Of a stretch of 45,423 bases of DNA, positions 15,117 through 23,628 are shown one piece after another. The position numbers and the translations under genes are program-made. The notes beneath the pieces are model-generated. The model searched no databases. It was not told the DNA's origin and worked only from the letters and a program-made list of their open reading frames with translations. This DNA comes from Pseudomonadota bacterium (lineage in GTDB: Bacteria; Pseudomonadota; Alphaproteobacteria; SHVZ01): contig JACQAG010000036.1 of assembly GCA_016195085.1 (NCBI GenBank), forward strand, positions 1 to 45,423. The letters run 5' to 3'. How positions within the stretch are numbered: position 1 is the stretch's first letter; each line of letters starts with the position of its first letter.

Positions 15117-16412
15117 TCAGGCCTTCTGCGAGGCGATGAGCGCCTGATCCAGATCCTGGGTCAGATCCTCGCCATCCTCGAGCCCGACCGAGAGCCGGAT
15201 CAGATCCTCGCCGACGCCGGCTTGGGCGAGCGCGTCCGCATCCATCTGCTGATGCGTGGTGCTGGCGGGATGGATGACGAGCGACTTGGCATCGCCGACA
15301 TTGGCGAGGTGGGAGAAGAGCCTGAGGCGCTCGATGAAGCGCCGTCCGCCGCCGCGGCCGCCCTTGATGCCGAAGGTCACCATCGAGCCCGCACCGTTCG
15401 GCATCGTCGCCTTGGCGAGGTTATGGTCGGGATGGCTCGGCAGTTCAGGATAGGAGACCCAGCCGACGGCTGGGTGGCCGTCGAGGAACGCAGCCACCCG
15501 CCTGGCATTGGCGACGTGCTTGGCCATGCGCAGAGGCAAGGTTTCCACGCCCTGGAGGATGTGGAAGGCGGTGGTCGGGCTCATGCAGGCGCCGAAATCG
15601 CGCAAACCCTCCGCCCGCGCCCGCATGAGAAAGGCTTCGGGCCCGTATTCCTCGGCGAAGTCGAGGCCGTGATAGCCGGCATAGGGCTCGGTCAAGGTCG
15701 GGAACTTGCCCGATCCCTCCCAGTCGAAGCGGCCGGAATCGACGATTACGCCGCCGATCGCCACGCCATGGCCGCCCAGCCATTTGGTCGCCGAATGCAT
15801 GATGAGGTCGGCGCCGTACTGGAACGGCTTCAAGAGATAGGGCGTGGCGAAGGTGGAATCGATGAGGAGCGGCAGCTTGGCCCGGTGCGCCACCTCGGCG
15901 AGACCGGCGATGTCGAGAACCTCGAGCCCCGGATTGCCCAGGCTCTCGCCGAAGAGGAGCCGTGTCTCCGGCCGGATCGCTCCGCGGAAGCCGGCGAGGT
16001 CGCGGGGATCGACGAAGCTGGTGGCGATGCCGAAGCGCGGCAGCGTGTGGGTGAAGAGATTGTGGCTGCCGCCATAGATCGAGCGCGAGGAGACGATATG
16101 CCCGCCGGCCCCCATCAAGGTCACGATCGCGAGGTGGAGGGCGGCCTGGCCGCTGGCCGTGCAGATGGCACCCACGCCGCCTTCGAGCGCGGCGATGCGC
16201 TCCTCCAGGACCGCCACCGTCGGGTTGGAGATCCTGGAATAGATGTGGCCGGCGCGCTCGAGGTTGAACAGCGAGGCGGCGTGGTCGACGTCGCGGAAGA
16301 CATAGGAGGTGGTCTGGTAGATCGGGACCGCGCGGGCACCCGTCGCCGGATCGGGATGCTGGCCTGCGTGCAGGCTCAAGGTATCGAAGCGGGGGAACTT
16401 GGCCTCGGCCAT
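15117..16412 (-). CDS. metY: O-acetylhomoserine aminocarboxypropyltransferase (sulfhydrylase)
   Basis: A 431-residue PLP enzyme of the Cys/Met metabolism family. It makes homocysteine (or methionine) from O-acetylhomoserine and sulfide (or methanethiol). Diagnostic segments are TLSLHAGQHPDPATGARAVP at the N-terminus, YSRISNPTVAVLEERIA, ASGQAALHLA, and SATKWLGGHG, which carries the lysine that binds PLP. The C-terminus has the usual IRLSVGLEDGEDL. The length and the N-terminal HAGQ motif favour the MetY subgroup over the shorter MetZ. The start is uncertain: a GTG at 16439 has a better spaced AAGG, but the ATG at 16412 aligns with homologues. A short hairpin (AACCC-GTC-GGGTT) lies between the two. 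First gene of a three-gene operon. Confidence 0.93.
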   Translation of the reverse strand: MAEAKFPRFDTLSLHAGQHPDPATGARAVPIYQTTSYVFRDVDHAASLFNLERAGHIYSRISNPTVAVLEERIAALEGGVGAICTASGQAALHLAIVTLMGAGGHIVSSRSIYGGSHNLFTHTLPRFGIATSFVDPRDLAGFRGAIRPETRLLFGESLGNPGLEVLDIAGLAEVAHRAKLPLLIDSTFATPYLLKPFQYGADLIMHSATKWLGGHGVAIGGVIVDSGRFDWEGSGKFPTLTEPYAGYHGLDFAEEYGPEAFLMRARAEGLRDFGACMSPTTAFHILQGVETLPLRMAKHVANARRVAAFLDGHPAVGWVSYPELPSHPDHNLAKATMPNGAGSMVTFGIKGGRGGGRRFIERLRLFSHLANVGDAKSLVIHPASTTHQQMDADALAQAGVGEDLIRLSVGLEDGEDLTQDLDQALIASQKA

Positions 16413-16498
16413 CAGCGACTTAACCCGACGGGTTGCCACGCGACCTTACACGAGGCCGACACCGCCGCCGAACGACTTCTCCCGGGCAAGCCCGGACA

Positions 16499-16530
16499 TG
16501 AAAAAAAGGGCCGTTGAATCGGCCCTTTCT
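16499..16530 (-). terminator. Rho-independent terminator of the DUF1192 gene
   Basis: AAAGGGCCG (16505-16513) and CGGCCCTTT (16520-16528) form a 9-base-pair stem with a 6-base loop. On the leftward strand it is followed by a run of seven or more T. It separates the DUF1192 gene (16659-16841) from the downstream MetY-type gene, so metY needs its own promoter within 16440-16498. Confidence 0.9.
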
Positions 16531-16658
16531 GAAACTCTTTGCAACCCTGTCCAACTTGCCTCGTGAGGCGGGACGCTACCCGCAGACAACCATTCCGTCA
16601 AGTCCGAGGTTTCACATTGCGGACGCCTTTTGGGAGCCGTTCCAAGACGCCTTGGAAC

Positions 16659-16841
16659 CTAACGGCGGAACAGCGCGTCGGCCCCGCCGCGATGGGCTTG
16701 TTTGGCCGTGATCGCCGCCTCGGCGCGGGCGATCTCCGCCTTCAGGCGCTCGATGTAAAGACCAAGCTCTTCCAAGGAGAAGCCCGAGAGATCCTTGATG
16801 GCGGCCGACTTCTTGCGCGGCTCCAGATCTTCCAGATCCAT
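16659..16841 (-). CDS. DUF1192 family protein
   Basis: A 60-residue protein that matches the alphaproteobacterial DUF1192 family along its whole length: an acidic start (MDLEDLEPRKK), DLSGFSLEELGLYIERLKAEI, and the end AHRGGADALFRR. The middle is a predicted amphipathic helix that could form a coiled coil. No function is known for the family. The ATG at 16841 was preferred over a TTG 6 bases upstream; GAGGAG lies about 9 bases before it. It is monocistronic, with an intrinsic terminator after it, and diverges from the quinone oxidoreductase gene. Confidence 0.93.
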   Translation of the reverse strand: MDLEDLEPRKKSAAIKDLSGFSLEELGLYIERLKAEIARAEAAITAKQAHRGGADALFRR

Positions 16842-16943
16842 GGTCAATCCACTCCTCGAGCGAGGGTCCCGGCGACGGCCTTGCGGCGGGGTTGGCGGAG
16901 ATACTAAACCTCACCGGCGCAACCGAGAAAGAGATAGGCCGGA

Positions 16944-17957
16944 ATGACCCTCCCCACGAGCATGACCGCCATCGAGATCAGCCGGCCGGGCGGGCCGGAG
17001 GTGCTGGTGCCGGCCACCCGCCCGGTGCCGACGCCCGGCCCGGGCGAGGTCTTGATCAAGGTCGCGGCCGCCGGGGTCAACCGCCCGGATTGCCTGCAGC
17101 GCCAAGGGGGCTATCCCCCGCCGCCGGGCGCTTCCGACCTCCCGGGCCTCGAAGTCGCGGGCGAGATCGTGGCCTTGGGTCCGCCTGGACCCGCCGCCGC
17201 GCGCGCCGGAAGCCCCCCCTGGAAGCCAGGCGACAAGGTGACCGCGCTTTTGGCCGGCGGCGGCTATGCCGAATACGCCGCGGCACCGGGAGTTCAATGC
17301 CTGCCGGTCCCGGGGCGTCTCGGCATGATCGAGGCCGCCTGCCTGCCGGAGACGGTCTTCACGGTGTGGACCAATCTGTTCGAGCGGGGCGGTCTCAAGA
17401 CGGGCGAGGTCGCCCTCATCCATGGCGGCTCCAGCGGTATCGGCACGACGGCAATCCAGCTCGCCCGCGAGTTCGGCGCCCGGGTGTTCACCACGGCCGG
17501 AAGCCCGGAAAAGCTGGCGGCCTGCCTCGAGCTTGGGGCCGAGCAGGCGATCAATCACCGCGAGGAGGACTTCGTCGAGGTCGTAACCAAGGCGGCCGGC
17601 GGCGCCGACGTGATTCTCGATATGGTCGGCGGGCCCTATGTCGTTCGCAATCTCAACGTGCTGAAGACCGAGGGAAGGCTCGTCCAGATCGCTTTCCTGC
17701 AAGGCAGCAAGGTCCAGCTCGACCTCAGCATCGTCATGCGCAAAAGGCTGATCGTCACCGGCTCCACCTTGCGACCGCGCACGCCCGAACAGAAGGGCGC
17801 CATCGCCGCCTCACTCCTCGCCAAGGTCTGGCCTCTGATCGCCGAAGGCCGAGTTAAACCCATAATCCATAAGACTTTTCCGCTGAAGGAAGCGGCCGCC
17901 GCGCATGCCCTGATGGAGTCGAACGCGCATATCGGCAAGATCGCGCTCACCATCTAA
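16944..17957 (+). CDS. NAD(P)H quinone oxidoreductase, PIG3/zeta-crystallin type
   Basis: A 337-residue medium-chain dehydrogenase/reductase without the catalytic and structural zinc cysteines of alcohol dehydrogenases. The N-terminal half has GEVLIKVAAAGVNRPDCLQR, YPPPPGASDLPGLEVAGEI and the quinone-oxidoreductase loop. The Rossmann part carries the nucleotide motif HGGSSGIGTTAIQLA (about residues 158-172). The C-terminus ends in HIGKIALTI, typical of PIG3-like enzymes. It should reduce quinones or alpha,beta-unsaturated carbonyls with NADPH. A stretch rich in Ala/Pro at about residues 80-92 (GPPGPAAARAGSPP) is longer than in most homologues. It diverges from the DUF1192 gene. Confidence 0.94.
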   Translation: MTLPTSMTAIEISRPGGPEVLVPATRPVPTPGPGEVLIKVAAAGVNRPDCLQRQGGYPPPPGASDLPGLEVAGEIVALGPPGPAAARAGSPPWKPGDKVTALLAGGGYAEYAAAPGVQCLPVPGRLGMIEAACLPETVFTVWTNLFERGGLKTGEVALIHGGSSGIGTTAIQLAREFGARVFTTAGSPEKLAACLELGAEQAINHREEDFVEVVTKAAGGADVILDMVGGPYVVRNLNVLKTEGRLVQIAFLQGSKVQLDLSIVMRKRLIVTGSTLRPRTPEQKGAIAASLLAKVWPLIAEGRVKPIIHKTFPLKEAAAAHALMESNAHIGKIALTI

Positions 17958-18085
17958 CGAAGCCAACAGCGCCCTTCCCCGGCCGCCTGCCACGGCTTAT
18001 ATATCCGGTTATCCCATCAAGCCCGGAGCTCGCGATGCAGCGTGCCTCGTTCGGCACGGGTACGCGATTGCTTCCAGGAGGAGTC

Positions 18086-18718
18086 ATGGCACATCTGTTG
18101 ATGCCCAAGGCGACGGCCGTTTGGCTGGTCGAGAACACGGCCCTCACCTTCGATCAGATCGCAGAATTCTGCGGCCTGCATCCCTTGGAGGTGCAGGCGG
18201 TCGCCGACGGCGAGGTCGCCGTCGGCATGCAGGGCCTGGATCCGATCGTCAACGGCCAGCTCACCAAGGAAGAGCTCGAGCGTTGCCTCAAGGATCCGAA
18301 GTCGCGCCTGAAGCTGACCCAACCCGACCTGCCGCAGCCGGTCGCCCGTCCGAAAGGCCCGCGCTACACCCCCATCGCCAAGCGCCAGGATAAGCCCGAT
18401 GCGATCGCCTGGCTGTTGAAGTCGCATCCGGAGCTGAGCGATTCGCAAATTTCGAAGCTGCTCGGCACGACCAAGCAGACCATCGCGGCGGTGCGCGATC
18501 GCACCCACTGGAACAGCCCGAACATCCGCCAGCGCAACCCGGTGGCGCTCGGCCTGTGCAGCGAGGCTGATCTGAACGAAGCCGTCCAGCGCGCGAGCGC
18601 AAAGGCGCCGGCTCCGGCACAGCCGCCGGCGCCGGCACCGTCCGCCGAGGCCGCGAGCCCAGCGCCCGCGAGTCCGTCTCCCGCCGAGCCCAGCAGCGCT
18701 CCCGCCGAATCCGCTTAA
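18086..18718 (+). CDS. trcR: TrcR-like cell-cycle transcriptional regulator (DUF1013)
   Basis: A 210-residue protein of the alphaproteobacterial DUF1013/TrcR family, which in Rhodobacter and relatives is tied to CtrA-related control of the cell cycle. The conserved core starts at the N-terminus (MAHLLMPKATAVWLVENTAL, residues 1-20) and continues with a helix-turn-helix region, LSDSQISKLLGTTKQTIAAV, and the signature RTHWNSPNIRQRNPVALGLC. The tail (about residues 175-210) is an Ala/Pro/Ser low-complexity extension. The ATG at 18086 is set by CAGGAGGAG just upstream; an earlier in-frame start would add 17 unmatched residues. It lies 128 bases after the quinone oxidoreductase gene and probably has its own promoter. 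Confidence 0.93.
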   Translation: MAHLLMPKATAVWLVENTALTFDQIAEFCGLHPLEVQAVADGEVAVGMQGLDPIVNGQLTKEELERCLKDPKSRLKLTQPDLPQPVARPKGPRYTPIAKRQDKPDAIAWLLKSHPELSDSQISKLLGTTKQTIAAVRDRTHWNSPNIRQRNPVALGLCSEADLNEAVQRASAKAPAPAQPPAPAPSAEAASPAPASPSPAEPSSAPAESA

Positions 18719-18745
18719 GGCGCCAAGGCTGCGTCCGCCGAGCGG

Positions 18746-19249
18746 CTAGCCCTTCCGGACGGCGGTTTGGCGGCGCGCTTTCGCTGGTCGGGGCGCCATG
18801 CCTTTGGCCGCGAGTTCGCCCAGCGCCTTCTTGGTCTTGCCCAGCGCCAGGCCCATGCCGCGCAGGACGTGCGGCGCCTTGGTGAATTGGATGTTGGCGT
18901 ATTCGATCACCTCGATGCGGTTGCCCCAGGGATCGAGGAAATCGAGAAATGGTCCGTCCACCATCTTCGCCCCGGCCGCTTTGGCGAGCTCGACGACCCG
19001 AGAGCGATCGTCGACGACGACGCCGAAATGCCGGCTTCGGTCGCGATGCGGGCTCTTCGTCGCCATGAGCGCGATGAACTGATCGCCCATGTCGATGAAG
19101 GCCTGAGTGCGGCTCCGGCCGCGCAAGCTGAAATCGAAGATTTTTCCATAGAAGGCGAGCGCTGCGTCCACGTCGCCGACTTCGAGCGCCACGTGGTTCA
19201 TGCCCACGAGCTTCGGCTTGGCGGTCTCGGCGTCCTTGCTTTGCTTCAT
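18746..19249 (-). CDS. VOC family (glyoxalase-like) protein
   Basis: A 167-residue protein with one vicinal-oxygen-chelate domain at about residues 14-130. Two beta-alpha-beta-beta-beta modules are recognisable, starting with GMNHVALEVGDVDAALAFY and RHFGVVVDDRSRVVELAKA. The usual metal ligands can be proposed as the histidine of MNHVAL, the histidine of RHFGV and the glutamate of IEVIEYA. Function in this superfamily ranges from lyases to dioxygenases, so the reaction is open. The basic C-terminal 30 residues are unstructured. The ATG at 19249 is set by GGAG 6 bases upstream. It is the last gene of the leftward operon with the SDR, desaturase and propionyl-CoA synthetase. Confidence 0.9.
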   Translation of the reverse strand: MKQSKDAETAKPKLVGMNHVALEVGDVDAALAFYGKIFDFSLRGRSRTQAFIDMGDQFIALMATKSPHRDRSRHFGVVVDDRSRVVELAKAAGAKMVDGPFLDFLDPWGNRIEVIEYANIQFTKAPHVLRGMGLALGKTKKALGELAAKGMAPRPAKARRQTAVRKG

Positions 19250-19287
19250 CGCGTGCTCCATTCCCGTGACGGGCGATCGGTTGTCAG

Positions 19288-20067
19288 TCAATCCGGCACG
19301 GCCACCGTATAGTTGAGGGCGAGCCGGCCGCCATCGGGATAGATGGTCTGACCGGTAATGTAGCTCGCATCCTGGGAGGCGAGAAATACCGCCACGCTCG
19401 CCACCTCGTCGCCGGTGCCGAGCCGCCCCAGGGGTGTCCGCGACAGGATGCGCTTGCGCGCGGCATCATCGGTCAAGACCGCTTGGGCGAGCTCGGTCAG
19501 GATGGTGCCGGGGCCGATGGCATTGACGCGAATCCCGTGCGGCGCCAAGGCCAGCGCCATGGCTTTGGTCAGCTGATTGACCCCGCCCTTGGCGGCCACG
19601 TAGGCCGGAATGCTCGGGATCGCCAGCACGGCGTTGACCGAGCTCATGGTGATGATGCTGCCGGGGGCGCGTCCTTTGGCGATCTGGCGCACCATTTGCC
19701 GGGCGGCCGCCTGGGAGGCGAGGAACACGCCCTTGAGGTTGACCCGGATCACCTTGTCCCAATCGGCCTCGGCCAGCTCCAGGAAGTCGCCCGAATGCAC
19801 GATGCCGGCATTGGCGACCATGATGTCGATGGCGCCGAAGGCGCGCGCGGTCGCCTGGATCAGCCGATCGACCGCTTTCTTGTCGCCGACATCGCAGAGG
19901 ACGAATTTGGCGCCGCGCCCGATCGCCCGTGCCGCGGCACGGCCTTCCTTCGCCTTGACGTCCGCCAGCATTACCTTGGCACCTTCGCTGGCGAACCGCT
20001 CCGCCACGGCGCGGCCGATGCCGCTCGCCGCACCGGTGACGACGGCAATCTTTCCCTTGAGACGCAT
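19288..20067 (-). CDS. SDR family oxidoreductase
   Basis: A 259-residue classical short-chain dehydrogenase. TGAASGIG is the cofactor motif near residues 11-18, ANAG follows in the usual place, and the catalytic serine (MSSVNA) and YVAAKGG (Tyr-x3-Lys) are present. D37 in MLADVK favours NAD. The C-terminus reads SYITGQTIYPDGG. The start at 20067 is set by AAGGA 9 bases upstream. It lies between the desaturase and VOC genes in one leftward operon. The substrate may be a hydroxyacyl or an alcohol made in the same pathway; this is inference. Confidence 0.94.
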   Translation of the reverse strand: MRLKGKIAVVTGAASGIGRAVAERFASEGAKVMLADVKAKEGRAAARAIGRGAKFVLCDVGDKKAVDRLIQATARAFGAIDIMVANAGIVHSGDFLELAEADWDKVIRVNLKGVFLASQAAARQMVRQIAKGRAPGSIITMSSVNAVLAIPSIPAYVAAKGGVNQLTKAMALALAPHGIRVNAIGPGTILTELAQAVLTDDAARKRILSRTPLGRLGTGDEVASVAVFLASQDASYITGQTIYPDGGRLALNYTVAVPD

Positions 20068-20111
20068 GCAAGGCTTCCTTTCCGCAAGCAAAGATCGTCA
20101 GACTGGTTCGA

Positions 20112-21017
20112 TCACGCGCGCAAACCGCCGAGCAGCGCGCGGTGGACGGCAATGTATCCCGAGGCGCGCGTCTGCACATGATCGCCGATGAGTCCGTTCA
20201 GCGCCGGCAGCGCGTGAAACGGCACCGAGGGATAGGCGTGATGCTCGCCATGGTAGGGCATGTTCCAGGCGAGCCAGCGCAGGAGGGCGTTGGTGGATGT
20301 TGTGCGCGAATTGGCCAACATGTCGGCAGTTTCCGGACAGCCCATGTGCTCGGCCAAGAGATAAAGCCTGAGGAAAGGCTGGCCCGCCAGCGCCGGCAGG
20401 ATCCAGATGAGCAAGACGGCCTCGCTGCCGATGAGGATCGAGACCGCAGCCAGCGCCAGATAGCAGGCCCAGAGGAGGCGCGCCTCGCGAATGACCCTGC
20501 GGGCTTTCGCCGGCGCAACGAAGGCCTCCTCGACGCGGCCGGTGACGGCGTGCTTCAGCGTCGTTCTAAGGCCGCTCCACCAATAGGGAAGCCCGGTCAC
20601 GTGCCACAGATAGGCCCAGAGCGTCGCCGGCTTCGGCGTCGTGAGCTCGGGATCGCTGGTTTGATCCTGAGTGAAACGATGATGGGCGAAATGGAATTGC
20701 CGGAAATACTCCGGCGGCAGCAGCAAGAGCGCGCCGGCGAGGAATGCGACACCGTCATTGAGCCAATGGCTGGCGAAGGCTGTGCGGTGGATGGTCTCGT
20801 GCAGCGGGCAGAAGAGAAAGACCAGCAGGATTCCCTCGAGAACGATCGCCGGCACGACCAGGACGCTGCCCAGCGCGAGCCACACCAAACCGGAGGCGGC
20901 GAATAGACACGCCAGATGCGAGACGAGCCGCAGCAGCGCCTGGGCATTGCCGCGCTTGGAGAGCGCCAGGACCGTGGCGCGGTCGAGGCCCGCCGTCTGG
21001 ATCGCGTCGACGTCCAT
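20112..21017 (-). CDS. Fatty acid desaturase family membrane protein
   Basis: A 301-residue membrane di-iron enzyme. The three histidine boxes are HETIH (73-77), HFAHH (109-113) and HGEHH (256-260), with an extra H224 in LLAEHMG. Hydrophobic segments lie at about residues 35-70, 88-101, 182-215 and 245-250, as expected for a desaturase or hydroxylase with its active site on the cytoplasmic face. It could desaturate acyl lipids or hydroxylate a carotenoid-like substrate. A GGAAG 8 bases before the ATG supports the start. The gene follows the propionyl-CoA synthetase gene by 22 bases and precedes the SDR gene by 44 bases. Confidence 0.92.
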   Translation of the reverse strand: MDVDAIQTAGLDRATVLALSKRGNAQALLRLVSHLACLFAASGLVWLALGSVLVVPAIVLEGILLVFLFCPLHETIHRTAFASHWLNDGVAFLAGALLLLPPEYFRQFHFAHHRFTQDQTSDPELTTPKPATLWAYLWHVTGLPYWWSGLRTTLKHAVTGRVEEAFVAPAKARRVIREARLLWACYLALAAVSILIGSEAVLLIWILPALAGQPFLRLYLLAEHMGCPETADMLANSRTTSTNALLRWLAWNMPYHGEHHAYPSVPFHALPALNGLIGDHVQTRASGYIAVHRALLGGLRA

Positions 21018-21039
21018 TGCAGTCTTCCGACGTCCGCCC

Positions 21040-22950
21040 TCAGTCCGCCGCTCTGGGCTTGGCATAGCCGACGCTGGCCAAGCTCTGGCTGATCTCGTCC
21101 AGGATTGCCGGATCGTCGATGGTGGCGGGAACGCGGTACGCCGTCCCATCGGCGATCTTCTGCATGGTGCCGCGCAGAGTCTTGCCCGAGCGGGTCTTGG
21201 GCAGGCGTTTGACCACCACCGCGGTCTTGAATGAGGCGACCGGGCCGATATGCTCGCGCACCATCTGCACGACCTCGCGGGCGACCTTCTCCGGCTCGCG
21301 CCCGGCACCGGCCTTGAGCACCAAGAGACCCAAGGGAACCTGTCCCTTGATCTCGTCGGCGACGCCGATGACGGCGCATTCGGCGACGTCGGGATGGTTC
21401 GACAGCACCTCTTCCATGCCGCCGGTCGACAAGCGATGCCCGGCGACGTTGATGATGTCGTCGGTGCGGGTCATCACATAGACGTAGCCGTCCGCGTCGA
21501 TATAGCCGGCATCGCCGGTCTGGTAGTAGCCGGGAAATTCGGCGAGGTAGGACTTGCGATAGCCGTCGTCGTTCTGCCAGAGCGTCGGCAGGCTGCCCGG
21601 CGGCAGCGGCAGCTTGATCGCCAAGGCACCGATCTCCCCCGGCTTCGCCTCATGGCCCTCGCCGTCGAGCGTGCGCACGTCCCAGCCCGGCACGGAGCGG
21701 CTGGCCGAGCCCGGCTTCACCGTGAGGCGCTCGAGCCCCAAGCAGTTGGCGGCGATCGGCCAGCCGGTCTCGGTCTGCCACCAGTGATCGACCACCGGCA
21801 CCTTGAGATGCTCTTCGGCCCAGGCGAGCGTGTTCGGATCGCAGCGCTCCCCCGCCAGAAACAGCGCCCGGAAGCGACCGAGATCGTAGCGGCGAATGAG
21901 CTGGCCGTCGGGATCCTCGCGCTTGATCGCACGAAAGGCCGTGGGTGCGGTGAACATGGTCACCGCCTTGTGCTCGGCGATCACCCGCCAGAAGACGCCG
22001 GCATCAGGCGTGCCCACCGGCTTCCCCTCGTAGAGGATGGTGGTGGCGCCGCGCAAGAGCGGCCCGTAGACGATGTAGGAGTGGCCGACGACCCAGCCGA
22101 CATCCGAGGCCGTCCAAAACACCTCGCCCGGCTGGATCGCATAGATATTCGCCATGGTCCAGGCGAGCGCCACCGCGTAGCCGCCGGTGTCCCTGACGAC
22201 ACCTTTGGGGATGCCGGTGGTCCCGGAGGTGTAGAGGATGTAAAGCGGGTCCGTCGCCTCGACCTCGACGCAAGCATGCGGCACGGCCTTGGCTTCGAGC
22301 TCGCGCCAATCGAGATCGCGGCCGGCGACCGGATCGGTCCGGTGCTCGCCGCGCTGCAGCAGGAGACAGCGCTCGGGCTGCCACTTGGCGATCGCCAGCG
22401 CGTGGTCGATCATCGGCATGTAGGGAACGATGCGACCGGGCTCGATGCCGGCCGAGGCGAACAGGATCACCTTGGGCTTGGCGTCGTCGATGCGGGTGGC
22501 GAGCTCGGGTCCGGCGAAGCCGCCGAACACCACGGAGTGCACGGCTCCGAGCCTTGCGGCCGCCAGCATGGCGATCACCGCCTCGGGCACCATCGGCATA
22601 TAGATGAGCACGCGGTCGCCTTTGACCACGCCCAAGCCGGCGAGGGCGCCGGCGAGCCGCGCCACGCGCTGGGTCAGCTCGCGATAGCTGAAGCGCGCCT
22701 TGGCCCCGGTGACCGGGCTATCGTAGATGAGTGCTGTGTCATCGCCGCGGCCGGCGGCCACATGCCGGTCAAGCGCATTGTGGCAGATGTTGAGGCGCCC
22801 GCCGCGGTACCAGCGGTAGAAGGGCGGGCGGCTCCGATCCAGGATCTGGCGGGGCATCGCCGCCCAATCGATCGCACCCACTGCCTCGCCCCAGAAGCCC
22901 TCGGGGTCGGCAAGCGAGCGACGGTGGGCTTCTTCGTGCCGGTTGGCCAT
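21040..22950 (-). CDS. prpE: Propionyl-CoA synthetase (ACSS3/PrpE-like)
   Basis: A 636-residue acyl-CoA synthetase of the acetyl/propionyl-CoA class. It activates short-chain carboxylates with ATP and CoA through an acyl-AMP intermediate. Motifs: the phosphate loop YTSGTTGIPKG, the A5 region WWQTETGWP and the hinge plus catalytic C-terminal region YVMTRTDDIINVAGHRLSTG and LPKTRSGKTLRG, in which the lysine forms the adenylate and is a target for acetylation. The N-terminal FWGEAVGAIDWAAMPRQIL is typical of PrpE/ACSS3 rather than Acs. The ATG at 22950 is favoured; a GTG 15 bases upstream is possible and neither has a strong Shine-Dalgarno site. It leads the operon with desaturase, SDR and VOC genes. 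Confidence 0.92.
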   Translation of the reverse strand: MANRHEEAHRRSLADPEGFWGEAVGAIDWAAMPRQILDRSRPPFYRWYRGGRLNICHNALDRHVAAGRGDDTALIYDSPVTGAKARFSYRELTQRVARLAGALAGLGVVKGDRVLIYMPMVPEAVIAMLAAARLGAVHSVVFGGFAGPELATRIDDAKPKVILFASAGIEPGRIVPYMPMIDHALAIAKWQPERCLLLQRGEHRTDPVAGRDLDWRELEAKAVPHACVEVEATDPLYILYTSGTTGIPKGVVRDTGGYAVALAWTMANIYAIQPGEVFWTASDVGWVVGHSYIVYGPLLRGATTILYEGKPVGTPDAGVFWRVIAEHKAVTMFTAPTAFRAIKREDPDGQLIRRYDLGRFRALFLAGERCDPNTLAWAEEHLKVPVVDHWWQTETGWPIAANCLGLERLTVKPGSASRSVPGWDVRTLDGEGHEAKPGEIGALAIKLPLPPGSLPTLWQNDDGYRKSYLAEFPGYYQTGDAGYIDADGYVYVMTRTDDIINVAGHRLSTGGMEEVLSNHPDVAECAVIGVADEIKGQVPLGLLVLKAGAGREPEKVAREVVQMVREHIGPVASFKTAVVVKRLPKTRSGKTLRGTMQKIADGTAYRVPATIDDPAILDEISQSLASVGYAKPRAAD

Positions 22951-22988
22951 GCTGCCCGCACACACCTGTTGGCGATTGAATCGCGGAC

Positions 22989-23249
22989 CTAGATGGATGA
23001 TCCCGCGGGCTCGACGATTCCGAGGCGGCGCTCGATACGGTCCAAGCGATCGTTTTGGCGACCGATCCGGGTTTGCATCGTTGCGAGTGTCGCATGGATG
23101 CTCGCTATCTCGGTACGTAGGCCGGCAACGCTATGTTCGAGAGCGCCGACCCGATCCCTGAGATCGTGCACCTCTCCCCGGAGAAGACGCGTCTCTGCCA
23201 GGACCTGCTCGATCATCGACTGGATAGGCTGGAGACTTGGCTCGCCCAT
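22989..23249 (-). CDS. Small coiled-coil protein
   Basis: An 86-residue protein that is almost entirely predicted coiled coil. Heptads run from about residue 13 to 75 (IEQVLAETRLLRGEVHDLRD, then MQTRIGRQNDRLDRIERRLG), with leucine, isoleucine and valine in core positions. There is no membrane segment or catalytic motif. Similar short coiled-coil ORFs are frequent in alphaproteobacterial genomes and function is unknown. The start at 23249 lacks a strong ribosome binding site. It lies 39 bases upstream of the propionyl-CoA synthetase gene in the same direction, so it could share its transcript. Confidence 0.75.
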   Translation of the reverse strand: MGEPSLQPIQSMIEQVLAETRLLRGEVHDLRDRVGALEHSVAGLRTEIASIHATLATMQTRIGRQNDRLDRIERRLGIVEPAGSSI

Positions 23250-23376
23250 GGGCGATCTTAGCGCCACGCTGCCACGTCCACCAGCCTTGGTCGGGCTCAC
23301 CGCTCGACCCGACTGTCCGTAGTCTTGGCTCCAAATGACGAAAGGGCCGCCCTGCAGCCGCAATTCTCGCGCCGGA

Positions 23377-23628
23377 CTACTCGGCTGCCTGTGCCTTGCC
23401 GCTCTGGATCAATTTGAGCGCCGCCGCGATGTGCTCGGGATGCCGCGAGGCGCGCTCAATCTCCCAGGCCCAGGGTCGGCCATCGCGCGCGTAGTGAACG
23501 ACCAAATCCTCGCCCGCATCCTCGCCGCCGGTGCGCTCCGGGGGACCGGCATCTTCGCCGGGCCACGGCCGCAACTCGATGTGCAGCGTGTCCGTCGATG
23601 GCTCGTAGTAGATGGCAGGCGGCTTCAT
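23377..23628 (-). CDS. DUF2283 family protein
   Basis: An 83-residue protein of the DUF2283 (YuzE-like) type. The beta-hairpin start AIYYEPSTDTLHIELRPWPG (residues 5-24) and the later DLVVHYARDGRPWAWEIERA are diagnostic. The C-terminus is a short helix. Its ATG overlaps the stop codon of the upstream gene (23625-23628), so the two are translated as a pair. DUF2283 genes are often found next to DUF4258-like genes, and the pair has been proposed to be toxin-antitoxin-like from its size and layout. By that model this would be the antitoxin-like partner. No activity is known to me. Confidence 0.88.
   Translation of the reverse strand: MKPPAIYYEPSTDTLHIELRPWPGEDAGPPERTGGEDAGEDLVVHYARDGRPWAWEIERASRHPEHIAAALKLIQSGKAQAAE

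Noticed and set aside
16413-16498. Possible SAM-responsive riboswitch upstream of the MetY-type gene
   Set aside because: Only a small AACCC-GTC-GGGTT hairpin and a GGGTTAAGTCGCTGA tail are suggestive. I could not place the P1 stem and conserved core of SAM-II or SAM-V, so a covariance search would be needed.
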